A stretch of DNA of 64,000 bases, taken from NCBI GenBank assembly GCA_016715465.1, contig JADKAA010000029.1, positions 2,914,001 to 2,978,000 on the forward strand. Direction: 5' to 3'. The notes under the pieces are model-generated. The model worked only from the letters and a program-made list of their open reading frames with translations. It had not been told where the DNA came from and ran no database searches. Positions 26,414-35,051 of this stretch are shown piece by piece (the first letter of the stretch is position 1; each line of letters opens with the position of its first letter). The position numbers and the translations under genes are program-made. The stretch comes from Saprospiraceae bacterium (GTDB lineage: Bacteria > Bacteroidota > Bacteroidia > Chitinophagales > Saprospiraceae).

Positions 26414-27004
26414 ATGGCATATTTATTTAAAAACAAATACCGGATAGCCTCTTCCCGATTACGAACCTGGAATTATTCATGGCCAGGATTGTATTTCATT
26501 ACGATATGCACCAAAGACAAATGCCCATATTTTGGAGAAATAGAGAATGGGGAGATGCAATTATCCAAATTGGGCAAAATTGCAAAAATTGAATGGTTAA
26601 AAACTGTCGAATTACGGCGGGATATGAATTTGCATTTGGGGGAATTTGTGGTGATGCCAGATCATTTTCATGCCATCGTAATGATAGGAGAGAATAATTT
26701 TAATATGAATGCCAGAAACGCAAAGCTTTGCGTCTCTGGCGAATCCCAAAATCAATATGGCCCCCAGAAAAAAAATTTGCCATCGGTGATAAGGGGTTTT
26801 AAATCCGCCGTAACCACCTATGCGCGAAATAACAAGTTCCCATTTGACTGGCAACCTCGGTATCACGATAGAATAATTCGTTCATCCAATGATTATCATA
26901 GGATCTCATTATATATCAAAAACAATCCTGCCAATTGGTGGAATAATAAATTAAATAGAAATCATCGGGATCCTGATTCTTGGGAAATTATAAAGGATCG
27001 ATAA
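26414..27004 (+). CDS. REP-associated tyrosine transposase (RAYT, Y1/IS200-like), copy 1
   Basis: A 196-aa HUH transposase of the RAYT/TnpA-REP group, taking the ATG at 26414 (MAYLFKNKYRIASSRLRTWNY). The HUH motif is MPDHFHAIV, and the catalytic Tyr lies in the DYHRISLYIKNNPANW stretch, as in this family. RAYTs cut and move single-stranded REP palindromes rather than a full IS. A 30-bp near-perfect palindrome (26711-26740, AACGCAAAG arm) lies inside the coding sequence without breaking the frame. The 3' end abuts a truncated GIY-YIG copy 6 bp downstream on the opposite strand. Confidence 0.85.
   Translation: MAYLFKNKYRIASSRLRTWNYSWPGLYFITICTKDKCPYFGEIENGEMQLSKLGKIAKIEWLKTVELRRDMNLHLGEFVVMPDHFHAIVMIGENNFNMNARNAKLCVSGESQNQYGPQKKNLPSVIRGFKSAVTTYARNNKFPFDWQPRYHDRIIRSSNDYHRISLYIKNNPANWWNNKLNRNHRDPDSWEIIKDR
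26711..26740. repeat. REP-like palindrome embedded in the RAYT coding sequence
   Basis: Two 15-bp arms (GCCAGAAACGCAAAG and its complement with one mismatch) meet directly at 26725/26726. The insertion-like segment encodes NARNAKLCVSGESQ, which looks foreign to the transposase fold. Confidence 0.55.
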
Positions 27005-27009
27005 AAATT

Positions 27010-27132
27010 TCATCCAATCAAAACAGCCTCGCCATTGTTGTGTTGCTGAAAACGGGATAAAGGCTGGGTAGAGAACCCCTTGTAAAAGGAGGAATCCACC
27101 TGACTTTGGATGATGTAAACGTAATAATTCAT
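27010..27132 (-). pseudogene. truncated GIY-YIG nuclease copy (array unit A)
   Basis: Starts like the three complete copies to its right (MNYYVYIIQS) and keeps about 36 matching residues, then runs into unrelated sequence and a stop (EAVLIG). It differs from the other units at several bases, so it is the oldest or most diverged end of the array. Only the N-terminal strand and the YKG segment remain, so no nuclease activity is expected. Confidence 0.75.
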
Positions 27133-27189
27133 AGCATAATCAATCCGGTAAAACAAAAAGAGCCCCCACATCGTGAGAGCTCGTTTTTT

Positions 27190-27339
27190 GCAGACTTCCC
27201 TACATCCCTACGTACCATCGTACGTAGGGACGTAGGGATAAAGGACTGGAATGTCACGAAAAGAATAATGAAAATTGGATTCGAACCCGTCCCTATGTGC
27301 CGTAGGTATGTAGGGATAAAGGGCAACATTCTAACCAGC
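27190..27339 (-). pseudogene. tRNA-Asp remnant split by palindromes (unit A)
   Basis: On the minus strand it keeps CTGGTTAGAATG (D-arm side), a T-arm-like GGGTTCGAATCC and acceptor-stem pieces CCAGTC and GTC. These are separated by CCCTACGTAC-type palindromic inserts, so it cannot fold as a tRNA. The anticodon stem is less like the intact tRNA than in units B and C. Confidence 0.65.
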
Positions 27340-27624
27340 AAGGTTATCGTTACTGGATAAGAAGGAATTGAGCACATTTTTATCAGAATTGATTAGGGAA
27401 GTAAGGCGTTTATGATCGTACTTTTTAACTTTCTTTTCGAAGATGAGCGCTTCGGTTTTGGTACCGAAAGAAAAAAGCGCTACAGGATTCCAGGGGATTT
27501 TAGAAGAAGTGTAAGCAGCCTCGCCATTATTGTGTTGTTGAAAACGGGAGAAAGGTTGGGCAGAGAACCCCTTGTAAAAGGAGGAATCCACCTGACTTTG
27601 GATGATGTAAACGTAATAATTCAT
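27331..27624 (-). CDS. GIY-YIG nuclease superfamily protein (array unit B)
   Basis: A 97-aa single-domain GIY-YIG nuclease, taking MNYYVYIIQS at 27624 as the start; the longer open frame upstream comes from repeat sequence. Family features are the YYVYII strand (GIY equivalent), FYKG (YIG equivalent), the Arg and His of SRFQQHN, and the Glu of ALIFEKKVKKY. Such small proteins are thought to be DNA nucleases of unknown target. Its stop codon (TAG at 27331-27333) is supplied by the D-arm of the tRNA-Asp remnant, so the gene end and the tRNA remnant overlap. The protein is identical in units C and D. Confidence 0.8.
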   Translation of the reverse strand: MNYYVYIIQSQVDSSFYKGFSAQPFSRFQQHNNGEAAYTSSKIPWNPVALFSFGTKTEALIFEKKVKKYDHKRLTSLINSDKNVLNSFLSSNDNLAG

Positions 27625-27682
27625 AGCATAATCAATCCGGTAAAACAAAAAGAGCCCCCACATCGTGAGAGCTCGTTTTTTT

Positions 27683-27832
27683 GCGGACTTCCCTACATCC
27701 CTACGTACCATCGTACGTAGGGACGTAGGGATAAAGGACTGGAATGTCACGAAAAGAATAATGAAAATTGGATTCGAACCCGTCCCTATGTGCCGTAGGT
27801 ATGTAGGGATAAAGGGCGGCATTCTAACCAGC
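27683..27832 (-). pseudogene. tRNA-Asp remnant split by palindromes (unit B)
   Basis: Minus strand: GCTGGTTAGAATGCCGCC matches the D-loop to anticodon stem of the intact tRNA-Asp. A palindromic insert then replaces the anticodon loop, followed by GGGTTCGAATCC, a 27-nt AT-rich stretch, CCAGTCC, a 45-nt palindrome, and GTCCGC. GTCC appears on both sides of the second palindrome, as a target duplication would. Confidence 0.7.
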
Positions 27833-28117
27833 AAGGTTATCGTTACTGGATAAGAAGGAATTGAGCACATTTTTATCAGAATTGATTAGGGAAGTAAGGC
27901 GTTTATGATCGTACTTTTTAACTTTCTTTTCGAAGATGAGCGCTTCGGTTTTGGTACCGAAAGAAAAAAGCGCTACAGGATTCCAGGGGATTTTAGAAGA
28001 AGTGTAAGCAGCCTCGCCATTATTGTGTTGTTGAAAACGGGAGAAAGGTTGGGCAGAGAACCCCTTGTAAAAAGAGGAATCCACCTGACTTTGGATGATG
28101 TAGACGTAATAATTCAT
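27824..28117 (-). CDS. GIY-YIG nuclease superfamily protein (array unit C)
   Basis: Identical protein to the copies at 27331 and 28318: 97 aa, MNYYVYIIQS start, FYKG segment, EKKVKK catalytic-Glu segment. The stop codon again falls in the D-arm of the tRNA remnant (unit B). A hairpin terminator is placed just upstream of the start, separating it from the tRNA remnant of its own unit, so its promoter must lie in the short spacer or transcription must pass through the terminator. Confidence 0.8.
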   Translation of the reverse strand: MNYYVYIIQSQVDSSFYKGFSAQPFSRFQQHNNGEAAYTSSKIPWNPVALFSFGTKTEALIFEKKVKKYDHKRLTSLINSDKNVLNSFLSSNDNLAG

Positions 28118-28176
28118 AGCATATGCAATCCGGTAAAACAAAAAGAGCCCCCACATCGTGAGAGCTCGTTTTTTTT

Positions 28177-28326
28177 GCGGACTTCCCTACATCCCTACGT
28201 ACCATCGTACGTAGGGACGTAGGGATAAAGGACTGGAATGTCACGAAAAGAATAATGAAAATTGGATTCGAACCCGTCCCTATGTGCCGTAGGTACGTAG
28301 GGATGAAGGGCGGCATTCTAACCAGC
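28177..28326 (-). pseudogene. tRNA-Asp remnant split by palindromes (unit C)
   Basis: Nearly identical to the remnant in unit B, with a few base changes (for example GTACGTAGG for GTATGTAGG). It keeps D-arm, T-arm and 3' acceptor pieces of tRNA-Asp, with CCCTACGTAC-type palindromes between them. Confidence 0.7.
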
Positions 28327-28611
28327 AAGGTTATCGTTACTGGATAAGAAGGAATTGAGCACATTTTTATCAGAATTGATTAGGGAAGTAAGGCGTTTAT
28401 GATCGTACTTTTTAACTTTCTTTTCGAAGATGAGCGCTTCGGTTTTGGTACCGAAAGAAAAAAGCGCTACAGGATTCCAGGGGATTTTAGAAGAAGTGTA
28501 AGCAGCCTCGCCATTATTGTGTTGTTGAAAACGGGAGAAAGGTTGGGCAGAGAACCCCTTGTAAAAAGAGGAATCCACCTGACTTTGGATGATGTAGACG
28601 TAATAATTCAT
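28318..28611 (-). CDS. GIY-YIG nuclease superfamily protein (array unit D, next to intact tRNA-Asp)
   Basis: Third complete copy, 97 aa and identical in sequence to units B and C. It lies 60 bp downstream of the intact tRNA-Asp on the same strand, with a terminator hairpin (28639-28661) between them. The arrangement suggests that the ancestral unit was tRNA-Asp, terminator, GIY-YIG gene, and that the other units arose by recombination between the tRNA D-arm and the related sequence at the end of the nuclease gene. Function and target are unknown. Confidence 0.8.
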   Translation of the reverse strand: MNYYVYIIQSQVDSSFYKGFSAQPFSRFQQHNNGEAAYTSSKIPWNPVALFSFGTKTEALIFEKKVKKYDHKRLTSLINSDKNVLNSFLSSNDNLAG

Positions 28612-28633
28612 AGCATATGCAATCCGGTAAAAC

Positions 28634-28670
28634 AAAAAGAGCCCCCACATCGTGAGAGCTCGTTTTTTTT
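28634..28670. terminator. bidirectional hairpin terminator between tRNA-Asp and GIY-YIG gene
   Basis: GAGC and CTCAC on one arm pair with GTGGG and GCTC on the other around a GAT loop (one T/G mismatch); on the minus strand it is followed by TTTTTG, and on the plus strand by eight T. The same element recurs in every array unit (for example about 27150-27189, 27643-27682 and 28137-28176). Confidence 0.75.
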
Positions 28671-28671
28671 G

Positions 28672-28745
28672 CGGACTGGACGGGACTCGAACCCGCGACC
28701 TCCGCCGTGACAGGGCGGCATTCTAACCAGCTGAACTACCAATCC
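28672..28745 (-). tRNA. tRNA-Asp (anticodon GTC)
   Basis: 74 nt on the minus strand. The acceptor GGATTGG pairs with CCAGTCC, discriminator G, D-arm with GCTGGTTAGA, anticodon stem CCGCC/GGCGG with loop CTGTCAC (anticodon GTC), and T-arm GCGGGTTCGAGTCCCGT. CCA is not encoded. It forms the right-hand end of the GIY-YIG tandem array. Confidence 0.95.
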
Positions 28746-28891
28746 TTGCTGTTTCAGCGCTGCAAAGGTAGAAAAAAATCGTTTTCAGGCCTAAGAATCG
28801 CGTAAAAAAATAGAAAAAAGTGAAAATCGCAAAAAAACCATGTTTTTATACTGATATCCAATTTTTTACATATTGATCTAATCTACCTATA

Positions 28892-30283
28892 TCAAATCAT
28901 GTCCTCAGGTTTTACCCATTGATCAAATTCTTTTTCGGTAACATAACCAAGACCAACGGCAGCTTGTTTGAGGGTGGTGCCTTCTTTGTGTGCCTTTTTG
29001 GCGATCTCAGCTGATTTGTAATATCCGATCTTGGTGTTCAGTGCCGTGACCAGCATGAGCGAGTTGTCGAGGTTTTGTTTGATTCGGGGAAGGTTGGCTT
29101 CGATGCCTATGGCACAATGGTCGTTGAAACTTACACAAGCGTCGCCAATAAGTCTGGCCGACATGAGGAAGTTGAAGATGATCATGGGTTTGAAAACATT
29201 GAGTTCAAAGTGGCCGCTCATGCCGCCGATGTTGATGGCTACATCATTGCCCATGACCTGGGCCATGGCCATGGTAAGGGCTTCGGATTGAGTAGGGTTG
29301 ACCTTGCCGGGCATGATGGACGAACCGGGTTCGTTTTCGGGAATGAGGATCTCGCCAATGCCGCACCTAGGGCCGGAAGCCAGCATTCTGACGTCGTTGC
29401 CGATCTTCATGAGGGCCACTGCAGCTGTTTTCAACGCACCGTGGGCTTCCACCAGGGCGTCGTGCGTAGCGAGGCTCTCAAACTTGTTTTTTGCCGTTAC
29501 AAATGGGTGGCCGCTTAGTATGGCGATGTGTTTGGCCACCAATACGTCATATCCTTTGGGGGTATTTAGCCCGGTACCCACAGCGGTGCCCCCGAGTGCA
29601 AGTTCAGATACGTGTTTCAGGGTATTTTTGATGGCCTGGATGCAGTGATCCAGTTGGGAGACATAACCGCTCAATTCCTGGCCCAGGGTAAGTGGCGTGG
29701 CATCCATGAAGTGGGTGCGGCCGATCTTCACTACTTTTTTATAAAGTTTTGCTTTTTCGTTGAGCGTATCCCTCAGTTTTTCCAAACCTGGTATGGTCAC
29801 TTCTACCAGGATCGCATAAGCAGCAATGTGCATGGCAGTGGGGAACGTATCATTGGAAGACTGGCTTTTATTGACGTCGTCGTTGGGATGGAGGTATTTT
29901 TGTTCATCGAGCAATTTACCGCCCTGGAGCACATGGCCGCGATTGGCGATGACCTCATTGAGGTTCATATTGGACTGCGTGCCGCTGCCGGTCTGCCAGA
30001 CCACCAATGGGAACTGGTCGTCGAGTTTGCCCTCCAGGATCTCGTCGCACACCACGCCGATAAGTTTGGCTTTTTTTGGATCGAGTACTTTCAGCTCTGC
30101 ATTGGTGATGGCTGCTGCTTTTTTCAGGATGGCGAATGCCCGGATGATCTCGATCGGCATGCGGTGGCCGCCGATCTTAAAATTGTCGGAAGAGCGCTGT
30201 GTCTGTGCTGCCCAATATTTGTCAGCAGGCACGTTTACGATGCCCATGGTGTCCTTTTCTTTGCGGTATTTGATCTTTGACAT
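28892..30283 (-). CDS. fumC: class II fumarate hydratase
   Basis: A 463-aa fumarase of the aspartase/fumarase superfamily, converting fumarate to malate in the TCA cycle without an iron-sulfur cluster. Diagnostic segments are TQRSSDNFKIG, the QTGSGTQSNMNLNEV substrate loop, NDTFPTAMHIAAY, the RTHFMDATPLTLGQE region with the catalytic His, and the signature GSSIMPGKVNPTQSE. The length is typical. Its start codon is only 31 bp from a block of six 103-bp tandem repeats, so any promoter lies in the short spacer or inside the repeats. Confidence 0.96.
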   Translation of the reverse strand: MSKIKYRKEKDTMGIVNVPADKYWAAQTQRSSDNFKIGGHRMPIEIIRAFAILKKAAAITNAELKVLDPKKAKLIGVVCDEILEGKLDDQFPLVVWQTGSGTQSNMNLNEVIANRGHVLQGGKLLDEQKYLHPNDDVNKSQSSNDTFPTAMHIAAYAILVEVTIPGLEKLRDTLNEKAKLYKKVVKIGRTHFMDATPLTLGQELSGYVSQLDHCIQAIKNTLKHVSELALGGTAVGTGLNTPKGYDVLVAKHIAILSGHPFVTAKNKFESLATHDALVEAHGALKTAAVALMKIGNDVRMLASGPRCGIGEILIPENEPGSSIMPGKVNPTQSEALTMAMAQVMGNDVAINIGGMSGHFELNVFKPMIIFNFLMSARLIGDACVSFNDHCAIGIEANLPRIKQNLDNSLMLVTALNTKIGYYKSAEIAKKAHKEGTTLKQAAVGLGYVTEKEFDQWVKPEDMI

Positions 30284-30313
30284 GGTTTGAATTTTGTGTA
30301 AAAATACGGATTC

Positions 30314-30921
30314 AAAATGTTAAAAATGTTCGAAATGTTCGAAATGCTGTAGCGAAGCGGAAGCTGCCAAGTTCCGAACCGAAGGTGAGGAATACCGAGC
30401 AATTGGCGAGGGAAGCAAAATCTTCAAAATGTTCAAAATGTTGGAAATGCTGTAGCGAAACGGAATCTGCCTGGTTCCGAACCGAAGGTGAGGAATCCCG
30501 AGCGATTGGCGAGGGAAGCAAAATCTTCAAAATGTTCGAAATGTTCGAAATGCTGTAGCGAAGCGGAAGCTGCCAAGTTCCGAACCGAAGGTGGGGAATA
30601 CCGAGCAATTGGCGAGGGAAGCAAAATGTTCAAAATGTTCAAAATGTTGGAAATGCTGTAGCGAAACGGAAGCTGCCTGGTTCCGAACCGAAGGTGAGGA
30701 ATCCCGAGCAATTGGCGAGGGAAGCAAAATGTTCAAAATGTTCAAAATGTTGGAAATGCTGTAGCGAAACGGAAGCTGCCTGGTTCCGAACCGAAGGTGA
30801 GGAATCCCGAGCGATTGGCGAGGGAAGCAAAATGTTCAAAATGTTGGAAATGCTGTAGCGAAGCGGAAGCTGCCAAACTCCCAACCAAAGGTGAGGAATC
30901 CCGAGCGATTGGCGAGGGATT
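30314..30921. repeat. six tandem 103-bp repeats upstream of fumC
   Basis: Units begin (AAAATGTT or AAAATCTT) at 30314, 30417, 30520, 30623, 30726 and 30829, exactly 103 bp apart; the last is shortened by 9 bp. Two variants are seen. Units 1, 3 and 6 have GCGAAGCGG, and units 2, 4 and 5 have GCGAAACGG with CCTGGTTCC; the order A-B-A-B-B-A points to unequal exchange of higher-order pairs. Each begins with short ATGTTCGAA or ATGTTCAAA direct repeats. The period is not a multiple of three, so it is not coding. Confidence 0.9.
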
Positions 30922-31066
30922 CGAAATGAGTTACACAATAGGATTACCACTGAAATTATCTTTGAAAGGGTGTTAGGACCGGGGTAAATTATTTGAATAA
31001 AAATTTAACCTTCATGTCTTGATCCTTATTGCTTTTTCATACAAATTGAGTTCAAATTTTAACGCT

Positions 31067-31423
31067 ATGAATATTGTACTGGAGAAGTCATTCAATTTTG
31101 CTTTAAAAATCATTGAGTTCTGTTTAATGCTTGAGAATGAAAGGCGATTTGTACTTAATAATCAATTATTGAAATCCGGCACCTCGATTGGGGCAAATAT
31201 CCGGGAAGCACAAAATCCACATTCAAAGGCTGATTTTATTTCTAAAATGGTTATTGCCATGAAAGAAGCCGATGAAACGGAGTATTGGTTGTTATTGTGT
31301 CAAAAAAGTCCATCACTTCCCAATCCTGATGGTCTACTTGAAGATATTGCCGAAATTAAAAGAATCATTGGAAAAATCATACTTTCATCAAAGTCTGCGG
31401 GTCCAAAACTTCAAAAAAACTAG
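31067..31423 (+). CDS. four-helix-bundle protein (S23/IVS-type)
   Basis: A 118-aa protein starting MNIVLEKSFNFALKI at 31067 (the longer frame from 31019 is discarded). It shows the four-helix-bundle family pattern: RFVLNNQLLKSGTSIGANIREAQ, KADFISKMVIAMKEADETEYWL, then a final amphipathic helix. This family was first seen encoded in intervening sequences of 23S rRNA, but free-standing copies are common in Bacteroidota. No rRNA is in this window. Function unknown; a nucleic-acid-binding or diversity-generating accessory role has been suggested for relatives. Neighbours are fumC repeats and uvrA. Confidence 0.85.
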   Translation: MNIVLEKSFNFALKIIEFCLMLENERRFVLNNQLLKSGTSIGANIREAQNPHSKADFISKMVIAMKEADETEYWLLLCQKSPSLPNPDGLLEDIAEIKRIIGKIILSSKSAGPKLQKN

Positions 31424-31628
31424 TGTTTCATTTCCCAAATAAAAACACTTAAAGAGCATAACTTTCGAATTAAAATACTGCCTTCTTTTCAGGTAGTAAG
31501 CAAATTCTTCATTTCATGATTTATATTTAAGTTTTGATGTTTGAATTGTGACAATCATTGTAGACTTCGAGCATTATACCATTTCGAACATTTGCAACAT
31601 TTTCCTACCTTAGCCCTTTACTTAGATA

Positions 31629-34462
31629 ATGAAAGACCGTTTTAGTACAGACGAATATATTGAAGTCATTGGGGCGAAGGAAAACAACCTCAAGAACATC
31701 AGTATAAAGATACCGCGCAACAAAATGGTGGTCATTACCGGTTTGAGTGGTAGTGGTAAATCTTCCCTGGCATTTGACACCATATATGCGGAAGGCCAAC
31801 GGCGATATATGGAAACCTTTTCTGCCTATGCGCGCCAGTTTCTGGGTACCATGGATCGTCCCGATGTGGAGAAAATTGATGGTCTGAGTCCCGTAATTTC
31901 CATTGAGCAAAAAACTACGGCCTGGAACCCGAGGTCGACGGTGGGCACAACTACTGAAATTTATGATTTTCTCAGGTTGTTATTTGCCAGGATAGGCGAT
32001 GCATATTCTTATGAGACCGGGGAAAAGATGGTCAAGTTTACGGAGGAACAAATTTTGGATTTTATTTCTGAAAATTATAAGGGTAAAAAGATATCCATAC
32101 TGGCTCCGATCGTAAGAGGAAGAAAAGGACACTACCGCGAATTATTTGAACAAACCCGCAAGCGGGGTTTCACGAAAGTACGGGTGGATGGTTCCATTCT
32201 TGACATTGAGGCCAACATGCAGGTGGACCGATTCAAAACGCACGACATTGAAGTGGTGGTGGACAGACTCAGGGCGGATGATGATAAATTGCAGCGGATT
32301 ACTGCCTCTCTCACCACCGCATTTAAGATGGGCAATGAACTCATTTTTATACTGGAAGACGACAGTGGCGAGGTAAAGACCTTCAGCAAGCGGCTGGTGG
32401 ATCCGGTGTCGGGAATCTCCTATGAAGAACCGTCACCGAATAGTTTTTCTTTTAATTCGCCATATGGCACCTGTCCATCCTGCAAAGGTCTTGGCGAGGT
32501 ATTTCAGGTAAGTTATGACAAAGTAGTCCCCGATGACTCCAAATCCATCAACGATGAAGGCATTCGTCCGTTTGGCGCAGTGAGGGATAATACCACCTTC
32601 GATCAACTGCGCGACATCGCCAAAAAATTCAAGTTTACCTTTGCTACGCCTGTAAGCGATATTCCGGAAAAAGCGCTGAACCTCATTCTGTACGGGGTGA
32701 ACCCACCGGCAAAAAATCATATCAGTACGTCATCCATGATTTTGTCTATGATCTCGGTTCCGAGGGTTTGTTCAACATGTTAAAGCGTTGGTATGAGGAT
32801 ACTACCTCTGAACGCATTCGCACATGGGCTGAGGAGTTTATGGAAATTGCCAAATGCGGTGAATGTGGCGGCTATCGCTTAAAGAAAGAATCCCTCCACT
32901 TTAAACTCAACGAAAAACATATTGGCGAATTGAGCCAAATGGATATTGCAACGCTATACGAGTGGATTGGAAACCTTGAAAAAAAGCTGACTAAAAAACA
33001 ATGGGCCATTGGTCAGGAGGTATTGAAAGAGATCAAACTGAGGTTGGGTTTCTTATTGCAGGTTGGCCTGGATTATTTGTCCATAGACAGACCTACCCGT
33101 ACCTTGTCCGGTGGTGAATCCCAACGTAGCCGGCTGGCCACGCAAATAGGTTCTCAGCTTACGGGCATTACCTACATCCTTGACGAGCCCAGCATTGGTT
33201 TGCATCAGCGCGACAACCAGCGACTGATCGAAGCCTTGAAAGACCTGACCACCATTGGCAATACAGTCCTGGTCGTAGAGCACGACAAAGACATCATGCT
33301 GGCCTCGGATTACCTCATCGATTTGGGTCCAGGTGCAGGCAGCCACGGTGGGTCCATCATCAACCAGGGGACGCCGAAAGAATTCATTAAAAAAGGCGGG
33401 ATGACCGCCGACTTTCTCAGCAACCGGCTGCGCATTGAGGTTCCTGCTCATCGCAGAAAAGGCAACGGCAAAACATTGGAACTAAAAGGCGCAAAAGGAC
33501 ATAACCTCAAAGAGGTTTCCATCTCCATACCTTTGGGGACCCTCATATGCGTGACGGGAGTTTCCGGCAGTGGCAAGTCGTCACTTATCAACGAGACCCT
33601 TTATCCCATCCTAAGACAATATTTTTATAACAGCACACAGCGGCCTTTACCACATAAAAGTATAAAGGGCATCGATCATATCGACAAGGTCATCGAGATC
33701 GACCAGTCGCCCATTGGTCGAACACCCAGGTCCAATCCCGTGACCTACACCGGTGTATTTGACGACATCCGCAAATTATTTGCCGACCATCCGGAAGCAA
33801 AGATAAGGGGATACAAGCCCGGCCGGTTTTCGTTCAATGTCAAAGGGGGACGATGTGAAACCTGTGAAGGGGCCGGTAAAAAAGTGATCGAAATGAACTT
33901 CCTGCCCGATGTCATGGTGGACTGCGAGGTATGTAATGGCAGGCGTTACAACCGGGAGACCCTCGAAATTTTATACAAGGGCAAATCCATCTCAGACGTG
34001 CTGGAAATGAATGTAGAGGATGCCGTGGAATTTTTCAAGCACATACCCGCCATCTTCCGGAAGATGGACACCCTCAACAATGTGGGCTTGGGTTACATTA
34101 CCCTCGGACAACAGGCGACTACGCTTTCAGGAGGAGAAGCACAGCGTGTCAAACTCGCAGAAGAACTTTCCAAAAAAGATACGGGCAATACCTTATACAT
34201 CCTGGATGAACCCACCACCGGGCTACATTTTCAGGACATTCAACACTTATTGGATGTCATCCACAAACTCGTAGACAAGGGAAATACCGTGATGATCATC
34301 GAACACAACATGGATGTGATCAAGATGGCCGACTACATCATCGACGTGGGTCCTGAGGGAGGCCAGGGCGGCGGCAATGTACTTTTTCAAGGCAGTCCGG
34401 AAGAGTTGGTCAAGGTGAAGAAAAGCCATACGGCGAAGTTTTTGAAAGCGGAGTTGGGGTGA
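31629..34462 (+). CDS. uvrA: excinuclease ABC subunit A (frameshifted as sequenced)
   Basis: UvrA, the damage-sensing ATPase of nucleotide excision repair, about 944 aa. The first part has Walker A GLSGSGKSS, SAYARQFLGTMDRPDVEKIDGL and the CPSCKGLGEV zinc segment. The second has CGECGGYRL, the first signature LSGGESQRSRLATQIGSQLTG, the second Walker A GVSGSGKSSLINETL, zinc module CETCEGAG...CEVCNGRRYN and LSGGEAQRVKLAEEL. The frame changes near 32711 at an AAAAAA run. Adding one A gives an uninterrupted AKKSYQYVIHDFVYDLGSEG. Every functional motif is intact on both sides, so a sequencing indel is more likely than a mutant. Confidence 0.93.
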
Positions 34463-34492
34463 TTTGGGTGATCTGGTTATCTGGTGTTCAGG

Positions 34493-34812
34493 CCTATCTG
34501 ACTGGAGATAGCCCGGTAAGTGTAATGACTGACTTTCGTCTAAACTTTATATAATTCAACCGGATTTGCAGAAATGCTAATAGGGGTTTGAGGTTGCAAA
34601 CCTCAAACAGCTCTTCGGGAATAAAATTGGGGTTAAAATAAATAGATGCAGCCTTTTATATTATATGCGAAAATCAGTGATATTTGCCTGGCTGCGTCAG
34701 TTAGACAGGTCAGCGGGAGTCAGCTAGGTAAACCTGCCTAACTGGCGATAGCCGGGTAGGTGATCTGGTGTTGATGGTGTTCAGGCCTGCTTAACTGGCG
34801 ATATTCAGGTAG
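34493..34812. repeat. REP-like palindromic repeats, family 2, copies b-e
   Basis: Copies at 34493-34520 (+), 34687-34709 (-), 34733-34760 (+) and 34786-34812 (+). The shared core is CCTGYCTNACTGGCG followed by AGCCRGGYAG. Inverted and direct pairs close together resemble BIME-type clusters of bacterial REP sequences. Confidence 0.65.
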
Positions 34813-34915
34813 TTGGTGAGACGGGCTGACTAACGACTTGCCTTTGTAGATTTAGATGGCATTTGCAGAAAAACTAATAGGGGTTTGAGGTTGCAAACCT
34901 CAAACAGCTCTTTGG
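34564..34915. repeat. palindromic repeats, family 1, copies 1 and 2
   Basis: Each is about 57 bp: a conserved ATTTGCAGAA leader, CTAATAGG, a perfect palindrome with 10-bp arms (GTTTGAGGTT and its complement, GCA between; 34586-34608 and 34883-34905), then CAGCTCTT. They lie on the 3' side of the RAYT gene. Confidence 0.85.
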
Positions 34916-35051
34916 ATTAAGGAATGGCGGCAAATTTAAGATTTCGGATGAACAGACCATCTAAGTTTACGGAATACTCTAAAACCGGAAGAGCTGTCGC
35001 AAGTTCGCAACTTGCGATTCATATTGGCATATCTGCCTCTGCCTCATTCAT

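Larger units (their letters stand above)
27024..28671. repeat. tandem array of about 494-bp units (GIY-YIG gene + terminator + tRNA-Asp remnant)
   Basis: Four head-to-tail units on the minus strand. Equivalent points (GAAGGAATTG) fall at 27361, 27854 and 28348, so the period is 493-494 bp. Units B, C and D are almost identical; unit A (27024-27360) is truncated and more diverged. Each unit contains a GIY-YIG gene, a hairpin terminator and a tRNA-Asp-like remnant carrying palindromes. Only the right-hand end carries the intact tRNA-Asp. Near identity implies recent duplication or ongoing gene conversion. Confidence 0.9.
34463..35051. other. intergenic region rich in palindromic repeats
   Basis: About 590 bp with no credible gene. 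It contains two copies of the GTTTGAGGTT palindrome (family 1; 34586-34608, 34883-34905) and four copies of the CCTGTCTAACTGG-type palindrome (family 2; 34493-34520, 34687-34709, 34733-34760, 34786-34812). It is the upstream half of the repeat cluster around the second RAYT gene. Confidence 0.75.

Noticed and set aside
30314..30921. Possible CRISPR array
   Set aside because: Units are 103 bp, contiguous and without unique spacers; no cas genes are present.
30277..30950. Several open frames of 72-103 codons on both strands upstream of fumC
   Set aside because: They read through the 103-bp tandem repeats. The period is not a multiple of three, so the translations change between units and are not proteins.
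31067..31423. rRNA intervening sequence suggested by the four-helix-bundle gene
   Set aside because: No rRNA sequence is found on either side; free-standing copies are common.
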